This document shows, in pieces, positions 1-8,610 of a stretch of DNA of 46,496 nt (position 1 is its first letter; each line of letters opens with the position of its first letter). A model generated the notes under the pieces. The model saw only the letters and a list, made by a program, of their open reading frames with translations. It did no database searches and was not told where the DNA came from. The stretch covers positions 1-46,496 of the forward strand of contig NZ_BDBS01000071.1 of assembly GCF_001613105.1 (NCBI RefSeq). The letters run 5' to 3'. A program made the translations under genes and the position numbers. This stretch comes from Nocardia pseudobrasiliensis NBRC 108224 (GTDB lineage Bacteria > Actinomycetota > Actinomycetes > Mycobacteriales > Mycobacteriaceae).

Positions 1-170
1 GGCGGGTCAGTCTTCGTACGGCTGCGGGGGTTCGTGATCGGTTGGCGGTTCGTGTGGCGGAGTTGCATCCGTGGGGCAGTCCGGAGGTGACGGCGATGCC
101 GGTCGGGTGGTGTTTGGACAGTTATGCGGAGTGGGTCGAGCGCACGACGGCGCCGGTGGTCGGGCAGTAG
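1..170 (+). CDS. C-terminal end of an unknown + strand protein (partial)
   Basis: The reading frame beginning at base 3 is open from the window edge to a TAG at 168-170 and encodes about 55 residues. The tail reads like real protein (ELHPWGSPEVTAMPVGW, then a stretch with DSYAEWVERT) and has a G/C-rich third codon position, so I take it as the 3' end of a gene that starts upstream of the window. It converges on the relaxase gene, with 13 bases between the two stop codons. I do not recognise the family. Its function is unknown, and its position suggests cargo or accessory gene of the same mobile element. Confidence 0.5.
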   Translation, partial: RVSLRTAAGVRDRLAVRVAELHPWGSPEVTAMPVGWCLDSYAEWVERTTAPVVGQ

Positions 171-183
171 CCCGGAGTGTTCG

Positions 184-3100
184 TCATAGGCCGAGGCTGT
201 CGTCGGGGCTGATCGGGTTGGGCCAGGTGGTGGTGTCGGGTGTGGTGAATGGGTCTGTGGCAGGGTGAGGGTGGCGGAGGTGTTGTTCAGCTTCGCGTTG
301 GGTGGGGGAGAGCACGCTGCGGCGGTGTTGTTCGGCGCGTAGTTGTTCGAGTTGTTCCTGGTCGTATTCGGTGCCGGCATAACGCCGGTCGTGGCTGCTC
401 TCGTCGGGTTGACCCAGGGGTGTAGATGCGGGGCCGAAGAGGAATTCGTTGGTGTCGGCGAGGGCGATTTGTAGTTGGGTTTCGGTGATGTGGCGGTCGA
501 GTTCAGCGTCGGTGAGAGCACTGTAGGGGTGGGTGTCGAGGTCGGTGTGATCGGGTTCGGTGCCTGCGGTGTGGGTGTCGACGCCGAGTTCCGCGTCGGA
601 TTCGGTGTGGGCGGCGGTCATCGGGATGTCGGCGTCGGGGTGTGAGAGGCTGAGGTTGAGGCGGTGCCAGAGCGCGGCGGCAGGCATGTCGTCGGGGAGC
701 GGACGCGCCGCGGCGACGTGGGGGAGAAGGGTGTCGATGTCGATTCCGGCGGCCGCGGCGGTGTCGAGATGGCCGGCGAGGACGGGCCACCAGGGGTCGG
801 TGAGTAGGCGGGTATCGATCTGTTTGGCGAGTGGGGCCCAGGTGTGGGTGGCGGTGTGGAGGTCGCCGAGGGTGTCGGTGACCCGGGTGTCGAGGAGCTG
901 TTGGTGGACGCGTTCACGAACGGTGTGGCGTGCGGGGCCGGTGGGGCGGAGGTCGGTGTCGGGGATGTGGTTGGCGGCGCGCCAGATCGCGAGTTCGGCG
1001 AGCAGGTCCGGGTTTTCGAGGAGTGGGCGTGCCCAGGGCGGTGCTGTTGCCGTTGTCCATTCGGTGGTGTCGCGGGTGATTTGGTGGGCGAGGTCGGCGA
1101 CGATGCGACTGCGAGCGTGCAGCTGATCGGTGATCAGACCGTCTGGCAGTCCGGTGGGGAGTCCCGGCAGCCACGGCAGCGGTCCTGGTGCGATGGAGTG
1201 TGTGCCGGTGGGGTCGAGGCGCCAGTCCAGTACGGCGGCAACATCGTCGGCGGTGTCGAGTTCGCGCTCACCGGCGGCGTGATGCAGTGCGGTGATCGGA
1301 TCGCGGCCCGAGAGTGCGATCGTCGCCAAGTGCTGGCGCAGGATGGGGTAAGCGTCGGCGTCGGTGAGGCCGGGTCGGAGTTGTTCGGCCGCATGGTCGA
1401 TGCGTTGGAGGGCGTCTGGGCCGAGGGCGTGTTCGGCGGCGAGGCCGAGTGCGTCGAGGTAGGTGTCGACGGCGGGGCCGAGTCGATTGTGGGGGTTGAG
1501 GGCGTCGCGGAGTTCGGTGTAGGGGGAGTTGGGTGTGTTGGTGTGGGCCAGAATTCGTTGTAGGACTTCGGTGGCGGTGCGGGGCATCGTCGCCGGTTCG
1601 GTCCAGAGGTTGCCTTCGGCGTCGTCGAGTGCGGTGGGGACGTAGACGTGGTTGGCGTGCGCGCCGCGGGTGATCGCTACATATAGTTGCGCGCGGGATT
1701 CGTGGCCGGTAAGTACGACGTGGCACATCTCTGTGGTGAGGCCTTGTGCGGAGTCGATGGTGGTGGCGTATCCGAGGCGGGTATGTGTGCGCACGTAGGT
1801 GGGCGGGAGTACGGCGGTGTGTCCGCGCTGGCGGCCCTGGTGTAGGTGGGTGACAACCAGACTGCCGTCCTCACGCACCTCGTCGACAACCCAGCGGTAG
1901 CCGTTGCGGACCCAGTCGTGTTCGCCGAGGCGTAGGCGTGGGTTGTTGCGGCGGGTGGAAATCATGTCACCGGCCGATGCGCGAAGGCCATCGGCCAGCG
2001 CGGTTTCCGGGCCGATGGTCGCGGTGCGGGCGAGGCGTTCGGCGCGAGCACGAGCGTTGAGTTCGGTGACGGTGTCGTGGGTTGAGGCGAGCATGACGGT
2101 GTCGCGGCCGTCGAGATGATCGGCGACCCATGCCTCATAGGCCTGCTCGTGAACAGCGCCCGGAGCGCCGGAGTGGACGCGCTGGTGGTCGAGATAGAAG
2201 CCGAAAGCGGCGGGTTCGCCGTCGCGGATCATCAGACTGGCCGAGGCTTCGGCGCTGTTGGTGAACCGGACGACCTGGGTCAAGGTGGCGTCCGCGGTGT
2301 CGCTCGTGGTGCCACCGGCGTCGATGGAGGGCAGCTGTTGGTTGTCGCCGACGCATCGAATCGTCGCGCCCCGGCTGGTGAGGAACTCGAACAGTCGCAG
2401 GCGTTTGTCGTCACCGAGGCGTACATGCTCGTCGACAATGACCACCGCGTCGGTGCCGATCTGCAGTACCCACTGGGGTAGCGCGGGCGGATAGAACGCG
2501 TCTCGGCGGTCGGGATCGCCGGTGTGTTGGTCCATGACGGTGAGGAGTTTGTCGACGGTCTCCGCGCGCACTCCGGTGGCTTCGGCGAGCACGGCGGCGG
2601 CCGCGGCGGTGGGTGCCAGGCCGAGAACGGTGCCGCCGGAAGCGTGCCAGACATCGGCCAGAACCCGCATTGCGGTGGTCTTTCCGGTGCCGGCGGGGGC
2701 GTTGGCGGTGGCGATTCGGCTGGGGGAAGTAGCGAATTCGGTGACGACCGCGACCTGTCCGGCGTTCAACTGGCGGCCTTCGTTGCGCGGGTCGGTGTTG
2801 TAGTCGTGGATCGCCGCGGCAACAAAAGCTTCGGGGATTGTGCGGGCGCCGGTCCGGTTCGACAGGTCGATCAGCCGGGCCGCGACCGCCAATCGGCGCG
2901 GCGAGGTGTAGGACTGAGCGTCGGCGATCGTGTGGACGCTGGTGCCGTCGCGGCGCCGGAACACCGCAGGAACTTCACTCAGGACGGGTTCGGCCGTGAT
3001 GTCGGGGTCACCGCGCGCGAGGCTGCGCGACGGGTCGAGTGCCGCGGCGACGACGGCGTTGGTGACTTGCTGCCACTGGTCGCGGGCGACGAGGCCGCGG

Positions 3101-4542
3101 AGTTGGCGTTCGGTTTCGCTGCGCAGATGACGGTGTCGCCAGGTGCCGCGTTCGGCCGATACCGTGGCAACGACTTGGTCGGCGAGGTGGGCGATGCGTG
3201 CCGTGTCGAACCGTTGCCGGGCTCGTCGTGGTTGCCGCAGGGCCTGAGAAACCGTGTGTTCGAGGGCTTCCCGGCCGCCGAGAACCGCTTCCGCGTCGTG
3301 GCGCCACTGCTGGCGTTGTTCGGCCAGCGATCGTGAGGCGTGTTTGGTGGGGCGGGTTTCCAGGGTGGCGCGTTCGGTCAGCCCGAACATTTCTTTCGGT
3401 GTCGGTTCGCGGCCGACCTGGCGTTGGAACAGGGCGGAGAGCTCACCGAGCCGTGCGGTGATGTCGCGGTCGCGGCGGGACCAGTGCTCGAGCAGAACCG
3501 CTGGCAGGCCGACGATTTCACGGATCGGGCGTTTCGTCGGGTTGGTGAATCGTTCGGTGAACGCGAGGCTGAGGTCGGCGTGGAGGTGTTGTTCGAGGCG
3601 GGAGTTGTAGATTTCGGAGATGGTGACTTTGAGTCGGTAGATCATGGCGCCGTCGAGGGTGCGCCATTTGCCGTCGAGTGTGCGGACGCGGTTGGCGATC
3701 ACCATGTGGGTGTGTAAATCGGGGTCTCCGGCGCGGGATTCGCGGTGGGTGAACCGGGCCGCGACGATGCCTTCCACCTCGACCTGCCGGATCCCGTTGC
3801 GACCCAACCGGGTGAAGATCCCGTTCTGTTCCAGCCAGGCGATGGCGTCGTCGACCGCGGCCTCGTGGGCGGTGGCGATCCGTTCGGAGACGTGCTGTGG
3901 GGCGATCGCCCACAGTGCGGACACGCTTTTAGCCGGCGAGAAGGTGATATCGAATCCGGCCACCGCGGCGTACTCGGGGCGCGACTTCCGCGCCACCCAG
4001 CCCGACAGCTCCCGCGCGTCCAGGGGCACGCGCCCGAACTCCTCGGTGAACATGCTGGTGGCGGCGTCGCTGCGGATGCGGGCTCGGATGTCGTCGGGAA
4101 TCGCTGTGCCCGGGGCGTTTCCGGCGGTGTGATTGTGGTCGGAAAACGCGTCCGCGCACCGGTTTCGGAACTCGTTGTCGCTCCACACGAGGCGAAAACG
4201 GTTGCCCAAGCGTGTGGCTCGGTCGGCGGCGCGTTCTGCGTCTTTGGCTTTGGCTCCGCGGTCCATTTCGGTGTCGATGACCTGTGCTTGGATCGCGTGC
4301 GCGTTGGGATGGCGACCCATCCCGAACAGGGCTTCCATCTGCTGCTCGGTGACCACCGCGCCCGCCTCGATCCCGAGTGCTGTGAGTCCGGATCCGTGCC
4401 AGCGGCCGGGGGATTCACCCCGTGCGGAGTAGTAGTCGGCCAGGCTGGCGGGTCCGCGGTCGGTGGAGTCGGCAGCGGCGACTTGCTGGACGTAATACAG
4501 GTACCCATTCCCAGCCAGAACCTTGTGCAGCGTCGCTGTCAC
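184..4542 (-). CDS. MobF-family conjugative relaxase-helicase (TraA-like)
   Basis: A 1452-residue protein with the two-part layout of MobF relaxases. The N-terminal TrwC-type relaxase domain (about 1-330) would nick one DNA strand at oriT and stay covalently attached through a tyrosine. Candidate tyrosines sit in the YLYY cluster near residues 14-17. The metal-binding histidine triad is visible as H266, H277 and H279 in the FTHRES...DPDLHTHM stretch. The C-terminal half is a 5'-3' helicase: Walker A APAGTGKTT at 615-623, Walker B VIVDEH near 701-706, and a late SAQG...YVAITRG motif of the RecD/UvrD type. The GTG start at 4542 overlaps the stop of an uncertain upstream frame (GTGA). No coupling protein or type IV secretion gene is in the window, so transfer would need genes elsewhere. 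A 38-bp piece of this gene (794-831) recurs at 41713-41750. Confidence 0.93.
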   Translation of the reverse strand: MTATLHKVLAGNGYLYYVQQVAAADSTDRGPASLADYYSARGESPGRWHGSGLTALGIEAGAVVTEQQMEALFGMGRHPNAHAIQAQVIDTEMDRGAKAKDAERAADRATRLGNRFRLVWSDNEFRNRCADAFSDHNHTAGNAPGTAIPDDIRARIRSDAATSMFTEEFGRVPLDARELSGWVARKSRPEYAAVAGFDITFSPAKSVSALWAIAPQHVSERIATAHEAAVDDAIAWLEQNGIFTRLGRNGIRQVEVEGIVAARFTHRESRAGDPDLHTHMVIANRVRTLDGKWRTLDGAMIYRLKVTISEIYNSRLEQHLHADLSLAFTERFTNPTKRPIREIVGLPAVLLEHWSRRDRDITARLGELSALFQRQVGREPTPKEMFGLTERATLETRPTKHASRSLAEQRQQWRHDAEAVLGGREALEHTVSQALRQPRRARQRFDTARIAHLADQVVATVSAERGTWRHRHLRSETERQLRGLVARDQWQQVTNAVVAAALDPSRSLARGDPDITAEPVLSEVPAVFRRRDGTSVHTIADAQSYTSPRRLAVAARLIDLSNRTGARTIPEAFVAAAIHDYNTDPRNEGRQLNAGQVAVVTEFATSPSRIATANAPAGTGKTTAMRVLADVWHASGGTVLGLAPTAAAAAVLAEATGVRAETVDKLLTVMDQHTGDPDRRDAFYPPALPQWVLQIGTDAVVIVDEHVRLGDDKRLRLFEFLTSRGATIRCVGDNQQLPSIDAGGTTSDTADATLTQVVRFTNSAEASASLMIRDGEPAAFGFYLDHQRVHSGAPGAVHEQAYEAWVADHLDGRDTVMLASTHDTVTELNARARAERLARTATIGPETALADGLRASAGDMISTRRNNPRLRLGEHDWVRNGYRWVVDEVREDGSLVVTHLHQGRQRGHTAVLPPTYVRTHTRLGYATTIDSAQGLTTEMCHVVLTGHESRAQLYVAITRGAHANHVYVPTALDDAEGNLWTEPATMPRTATEVLQRILAHTNTPNSPYTELRDALNPHNRLGPAVDTYLDALGLAAEHALGPDALQRIDHAAEQLRPGLTDADAYPILRQHLATIALSGRDPITALHHAAGERELDTADDVAAVLDWRLDPTGTHSIAPGPLPWLPGLPTGLPDGLITDQLHARSRIVADLAHQITRDTTEWTTATAPPWARPLLENPDLLAELAIWRAANHIPDTDLRPTGPARHTVRERVHQQLLDTRVTDTLGDLHTATHTWAPLAKQIDTRLLTDPWWPVLAGHLDTAAAAGIDIDTLLPHVAAARPLPDDMPAAALWHRLNLSLSHPDADIPMTAAHTESDAELGVDTHTAGTEPDHTDLDTHPYSALTDAELDRHITETQLQIALADTNEFLFGPASTPLGQPDESSHDRRYAGTEYDQEQLEQLRAEQHRRSVLSPTQREAEQHLRHPHPATDPFTTPDTTTWPNPISPDDSLGL
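794..831 (+). repeat. 38-bp direct repeat, copy A (inside relaxase gene)
   Basis: This stretch matches 41713-41750 on the same strand in 37 of 38 positions; the only difference is A/G near the middle. Here it is part of the relaxase gene and encodes LAKQIDTRLLTDP on the minus strand. The flanking sequences of the two copies do not align well. Confidence 0.9.
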
Positions 4543-4808
4543 TCATCCAATCTAGCTCTCGAAACCGCCGAGTTTCTGAGGGTTTCGTGTGAGACTGTTG
4601 GCCTCATATCTGCACGAATTTGCCAAATTGTGCCCAGCGCAGTCGCTTTCAACTCAATGTGGTCAGAAATATGACCCAGAAGATGCTGATCCGTTACCCG
4701 AGATGCACTAGGTCTGCTGGTTGTGACTGAGTGGGGGTGGCGAGAGGGTGAGTGAGCGGATATTTGTGTCGAGAATAGTTTGTGAGTGTTGTTGCGGAGT
4801 CTTGACAT
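4539..4808 (-). CDS. Possible small ORF coupled to the relaxase gene (doubtful)
   Basis: A minus-strand frame of about 89 codons from an ATG at 4808 ends in a TGA that overlaps the relaxase GTG start (GTGA). This arrangement is typical of translational coupling. Its last 50 residues (GHISDHIELKATALGTIWQI onward) look protein-like. The codons, however, are not G/C-ending as in neighbouring genes, and the N-terminal half is low-complexity. It may be a small mobile-element gene, the tail of a decayed one, or chance. The frame stays open up to 5186. Confidence 0.22.
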   Translation of the reverse strand: MSRLRNNTHKLFSTQISAHSPSRHPHSVTTSRPSASRVTDQHLLGHISDHIELKATALGTIWQIRADMRPTVSHETLRNSAVSRARLDE

Positions 4809-5182
4809 AGGTTGCGGGTTTTGAGGACGTAGGGCTGCTGGGTGGGCAGACTGCGTGCCCGTGTCGAGGCTGAGCGTGGTCCGTGGCGGCGCGCCGTCGC
4901 TGCCGGTCGCTGAGTTCGAGATCGTTTGTCTGGATGCCGAACCGGTGAGCGGCGGTTCGGGCCGACGGATGCGTGGTTTGTGGATTGCCTGCCGATGCGG
5001 AGGTTTCCGCCGTGCAAGGGCAGCACAACTATGTGGGCCGCTGGTAGACCGCCACGACCACGGGTTTGGTCGGGTACGGGTCGGTGTTGGCTTCTCCCGG
5101 TCAGCACGCACACCGCCGGATATCTGCAGCACGGGGCGCCGAGTTCGACAATCCGGCTGGCGGATCCCCGATTCAAGCCAAT
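4543..5182. other. 640-bp gap between relaxase and brxHI
   Basis: There is no convincing gene here. Several overlapping minus frames stay open, but none keeps the G/C-rich third position of the neighbours. One short frame ends with a protein-like stretch (DPYPTKPVVVAVYQRPT) before a TAG near 5035, suggesting decayed coding sequence. Just upstream of the relaxase start a 7-bp inverted repeat, CGAAACC (4560-4566) / GGTTTCG (4581-4587), spaced by 14 bases, could be part of an origin of transfer or an operator. Both are guesses. Confidence 0.5.
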
Positions 5183-7297
5183 TCAACGAGTGTGTTCGAC
5201 GAGTCGACTGCGTTCTGAGAGTACCGCCGCCGCGCCGTTAAAATCGGCCACTCGAGCGGCCAGAGTGGCCATCGCCAGCCGCTTGGGCAGGGCATCGCCG
5301 AACTTCAATCCCACCAAGGCTTTTTCGCTGACTTCCGGCAGGCAGAGTCTCGCACCTGCGTCTACAACGCCGGCCTTCCAGCCGGTGGCATCAAGGTCTT
5401 CACGCAGCCGAATGTACTGGTCGCTATGCCGTTGCAGCGGGTCTGTAATGCCGCCAAGAGTCGCGGCCAGCGTCGCGTTGGCACGGTATCCGGCCCAGGT
5501 CCACCAGCGGACGTCGTCGCCCCTGTTACTTCGCACAATAAGGTTGCCGTCGGGATCCACGAACCCACTTCTGCTGTCCCGGATGTCCATGAGTTGCCCT
5601 GCGGCGCGCTTGGTGAGTTTGGCGGGTGGATCGGCGCCGAGCAGCACGTCACGCATGGCACGGGTGAGTTCGAAACCCAATCCGGCCGTGCCCGAGTTCA
5701 TCCATCGGGCCCTGCCGCCACCATCTGCGGGATCGACAAAGCAGCGCCTGCGCCGCCAGTCGACATAGGTGACCCGCCAGCTTCGCCCGCCAAGGAGTAG
5801 ACGTCGATCGCCGTGGACTTCTTCGGTGAGCAGGCTTGGGTCGATTCGGCCGAGTTCGGTTCGGCCGGTGAGCACCGTGAATTCTGGTGGCCCGGTGAAC
5901 ACCGCGGTCATGTCCATAAAGTTGCGCTGTCCGAAGCGCAGCTCGGCCGACGGACCTATGTGCAGCATTCCGCCGTCGCCGTCGAGATACCCGTTGTCGA
6001 TCAGGAAGCGTGCGATCGGCATCGCGGAGGAGTCGAACGGTGCCAGTCCGTTCCACCACTGTGGCAATACCTGGTCTCCGACGCTGTGCTCCTGCAGGCA
6101 CAACGCGAGGATCTGCTGGGCGATGATGTGCCGTGGTTCTGGTGGCGCGGTTACTGGCTCTACCCAGCGCTTGCCCCACAGCAGCAACAATGCGGCCGCT
6201 TTGAGCAGCGAGTCGGAGTCGACGGTTAGGAACAGGCAGTTGCGGGTGCTGTCGGCTCGACGGCCGGTTCGCCCGATGCGTTGCAGGAACGACGCCACCG
6301 TCGACGGCGTGTTGATCTGAATTACCCGGTCCAGGTCGCCGACGTCGATGCCTAGTTCCAGAGTGCTGGTGGAGACGATAACGCAGTCGCGCGCCTCCGC
6401 GAACGCTTCTTCGGAGCGCCGCCGTTCGTCCGCGGACAGCGAGGCGTGTGAGAGGAAGGTCGTCACGCCCTTCCCTCGCAACAGTTGGCCGAGTTCCTCT
6501 ACGGTTTGCCGGGATTCGCAGAAAACCAGGCGCTTCTCACCCGCGTGAAGGGAGGCGATCACGGTGGCGGCATTAGTCAGGGAGCCCACGTAATCGAGCT
6601 CGACCTCGCCGGGGGGCGGGCCCGGCACAGCGGTGCTGTTGAGGTCGGGGGCCACGACAGCGGCGGGGCGAGTTTTCGCGCCGGAGCCCTGCAACCAAGT
6701 CAGTAACTCCTTGGGGTTGCCGACGGTGGCGGAGAGACCGACGCGTTGGACCGGCCTCCCGATGAGGTGGGTGAGCCGTTCAAGCACGGCGAGCAGATGC
6801 CAGCCACGATCGTCGCCGGCGAAGGCGTGTACTTCGTCGACGATGACCGCTTGCAGGCCGGCGAAAAACGCGCCGTGGTCGACATTCGTGCTGACGAGCA
6901 TCGACTCCAGCGATTCCGGTGTGGTCAACAGGATGTCGGGACGTTCGGTCAACACGGCGCGGCGACCGGCCGCGCCGACGTCGCCGTGCCATACGGCAGC
7001 ACGGCGGCCCAGCCAGCCGGAGTAGCGCTCGACGCGCGGTGTCAGATTGTTGAGCAGCGCCTTGAGCGGGCACAGATACAGCACGGAGGTGCCCTGCCAG
7101 CGGTGTGCGGTCATGCGCGACAACAGAGGGAACAACGCCGCTTCGGTTTTGCCGCCCGCGGTCGGCGCCAGCAGCAGCGCGTCCTCTCCCGCGGTGAGCG
7201 GCTCGATTGCGGCATGCTGGAGCGGACGCAGATCTCGCCAACCCAGTGAGTTGACGATGTGGTGCACCAGCACCGGCTCGAGCCTGTCCAGCGTCAC
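5183..7297 (-). CDS. brxHI: BREX type 2 DEAD/DEAH-like helicase BrxHI
   Basis: A 704-residue superfamily 2 helicase of the Lhr/BrxHI kind. The N-terminal RecA-like domain has Walker A APTAGGKT (44-51), DEVH box (154-157) and motif III SAT (189-191). The second RecA domain has motif VI QRIGRTGRR (339-347). The remaining C-terminal half is accessory. Lhr-type helicases move along DNA or RNA using ATP; the exact task in BREX is unknown. It is the last gene of the operon, and its GTG start overlaps the brxD stop (GTGA), indicating coupled translation. Placing brxHI after brxD is the standard layout of BREX type 2, which supports the name more strongly than the motifs alone. Confidence 0.9.
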   Translation of the reverse strand: MTLDRLEPVLVHHIVNSLGWRDLRPLQHAAIEPLTAGEDALLLAPTAGGKTEAALFPLLSRMTAHRWQGTSVLYLCPLKALLNNLTPRVERYSGWLGRRAAVWHGDVGAAGRRAVLTERPDILLTTPESLESMLVSTNVDHGAFFAGLQAVIVDEVHAFAGDDRGWHLLAVLERLTHLIGRPVQRVGLSATVGNPKELLTWLQGSGAKTRPAAVVAPDLNSTAVPGPPPGEVELDYVGSLTNAATVIASLHAGEKRLVFCESRQTVEELGQLLRGKGVTTFLSHASLSADERRRSEEAFAEARDCVIVSTSTLELGIDVGDLDRVIQINTPSTVASFLQRIGRTGRRADSTRNCLFLTVDSDSLLKAAALLLLWGKRWVEPVTAPPEPRHIIAQQILALCLQEHSVGDQVLPQWWNGLAPFDSSAMPIARFLIDNGYLDGDGGMLHIGPSAELRFGQRNFMDMTAVFTGPPEFTVLTGRTELGRIDPSLLTEEVHGDRRLLLGGRSWRVTYVDWRRRRCFVDPADGGGRARWMNSGTAGLGFELTRAMRDVLLGADPPAKLTKRAAGQLMDIRDSRSGFVDPDGNLIVRSNRGDDVRWWTWAGYRANATLAATLGGITDPLQRHSDQYIRLREDLDATGWKAGVVDAGARLCLPEVSEKALVGLKFGDALPKRLAMATLAARVADFNGAAAVLSERSRLVEHTR

Positions 7298-8610
7298 AGC
7301 TGCAGGTCGATGTCGTCGGCCGAGGTGGCGGCGTTGCGTTCGATGTCCGTGAGCTCGTCACTGCGGAGGGTCAGCGCATAATGCTCGCGCGGATCCCAGT
7401 CGTCGTATTGTTCCACCCGATCCAGCACATCGGAGACCAGCTTCTTGAGGAAGACACGCGGCGCTACGCCGACCTGCCCGCCGAGCTTGCCGGTGACTGC
7501 GCGCGCCAACTCGGCGATGTAATCCGCATCGACCACTGTGGTCACACGCGGGCAATCGTAGGCAGCGGCGTACAACTCGGTAACCTTGCCGCCGAGTTCG
7601 ACGAGGGCGTCGATGGTGAAGCCGGGCAATCGGATTTGGGTGGCGCGTGGGTTGTCCCAACGCGGGTCGGGCCCAAAGTCGGTGGCCAGCCGCTGGGCCA
7701 ATGGCGCGAGCCGCTGCACACCCTGCTGGCCGTCGTAGAACGCCGGTGTACCTGTGATCACTAGGTACAACCCCGGGAACCGTCCGGCGTAGACGTCGTC
7801 GACAAGCTGACGCAGGGCGTTGAGCGCCTTGTCGCGTGCGTCGGAACGGACTCGCTGCAGCGTTTCGACTTCGTCGAGCACCACCAGTAGGCCCGCGTGG
7901 CCACTGTCACGCAGCACGGTGAGCAGGCCTTGCAGGGAGCTCATCGCCCCGAAATGGTCCAGATCCCCTTTGACCCCGGCATATCGTCGGATCGATGCCG
8001 CGACGTGGGGCTGCCCGCCCAACCAGGCCGCGAGGCCGTCGGCGGTGGCGTAATCACCGTCGGCGTTGGCGGTGCGATATGCGCGTAGTGCCGCCGCGAA
8101 ACCTGGTGTGTTACGGGATATCTCGGCCAGCCGCAGTTCCAGTAGTTCGCCGACTGCGGCGTCGAGTGCATCGGCGTCCTCTTCGTCGATCGAACCGTCA
8201 GCGAGTACATCTTCCTCGAGGGCGAAGATCCAACCGTCGAGGATCGGTCGCAGGGCACTGGGCGGGAACTGCTCGGCGGAGAGTTGCTCGACCAGTCGAC
8301 GATAGACCGTTTCCATCCGGTGCAACGGAGTCTCGGTCTCGGAGATCTGCACCTCGGAGACGGTGAAGCCGCGCCGTTTGGCGCGTTCAGCCAGCCACCG
8401 GGTGAAGAACGTCTTGCCCGCGCCGTACTCTCCTCGGACCGCTTTGAATACGCTACTGCCGGAGGCAACCCGGTCAAGATCCGCATCCATAGCATTGGTG
8501 AAGCGGTCGAGGCCGACTGCCAGCACGTCAAGCCCATTCATCGGTACAGCGCCTCGGCGCAGTGCCTCGATGATGTCCTGTCGGCGGCGCGCCGAAACGT
8601 CCGCTGTCAC
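7294..8610 (-). CDS. brxD: BREX ATP-binding protein BrxD
   Basis: A 438-residue P-loop ATPase of the BREX ATP-binding family (DUF2791-like). Walker A is GEYGAGKT at 60-67. Walker B is the hydrophobic strand LLVVLDEVE at 241-249, with D246 and E247 as the likely metal and catalytic acids. No nuclease or membrane segments are visible. In known BREX-2 loci this protein sits between pglZ and the helicase gene, exactly as here. It starts with GTG overlapping the pglZ stop by four bases (GTGA) and is joined to brxHI in the same way, so all three should be made from one transcript. Its biochemical role in defence is not settled. Confidence 0.92.
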   Translation of the reverse strand: MTADVSARRRQDIIEALRRGAVPMNGLDVLAVGLDRFTNAMDADLDRVASGSSVFKAVRGEYGAGKTFFTRWLAERAKRRGFTVSEVQISETETPLHRMETVYRRLVEQLSAEQFPPSALRPILDGWIFALEEDVLADGSIDEEDADALDAAVGELLELRLAEISRNTPGFAAALRAYRTANADGDYATADGLAAWLGGQPHVAASIRRYAGVKGDLDHFGAMSSLQGLLTVLRDSGHAGLLVVLDEVETLQRVRSDARDKALNALRQLVDDVYAGRFPGLYLVITGTPAFYDGQQGVQRLAPLAQRLATDFGPDPRWDNPRATQIRLPGFTIDALVELGGKVTELYAAAYDCPRVTTVVDADYIAELARAVTGKLGGQVGVAPRVFLKKLVSDVLDRVEQYDDWDPREHYALTLRSDELTDIERNAATSADDIDLQL

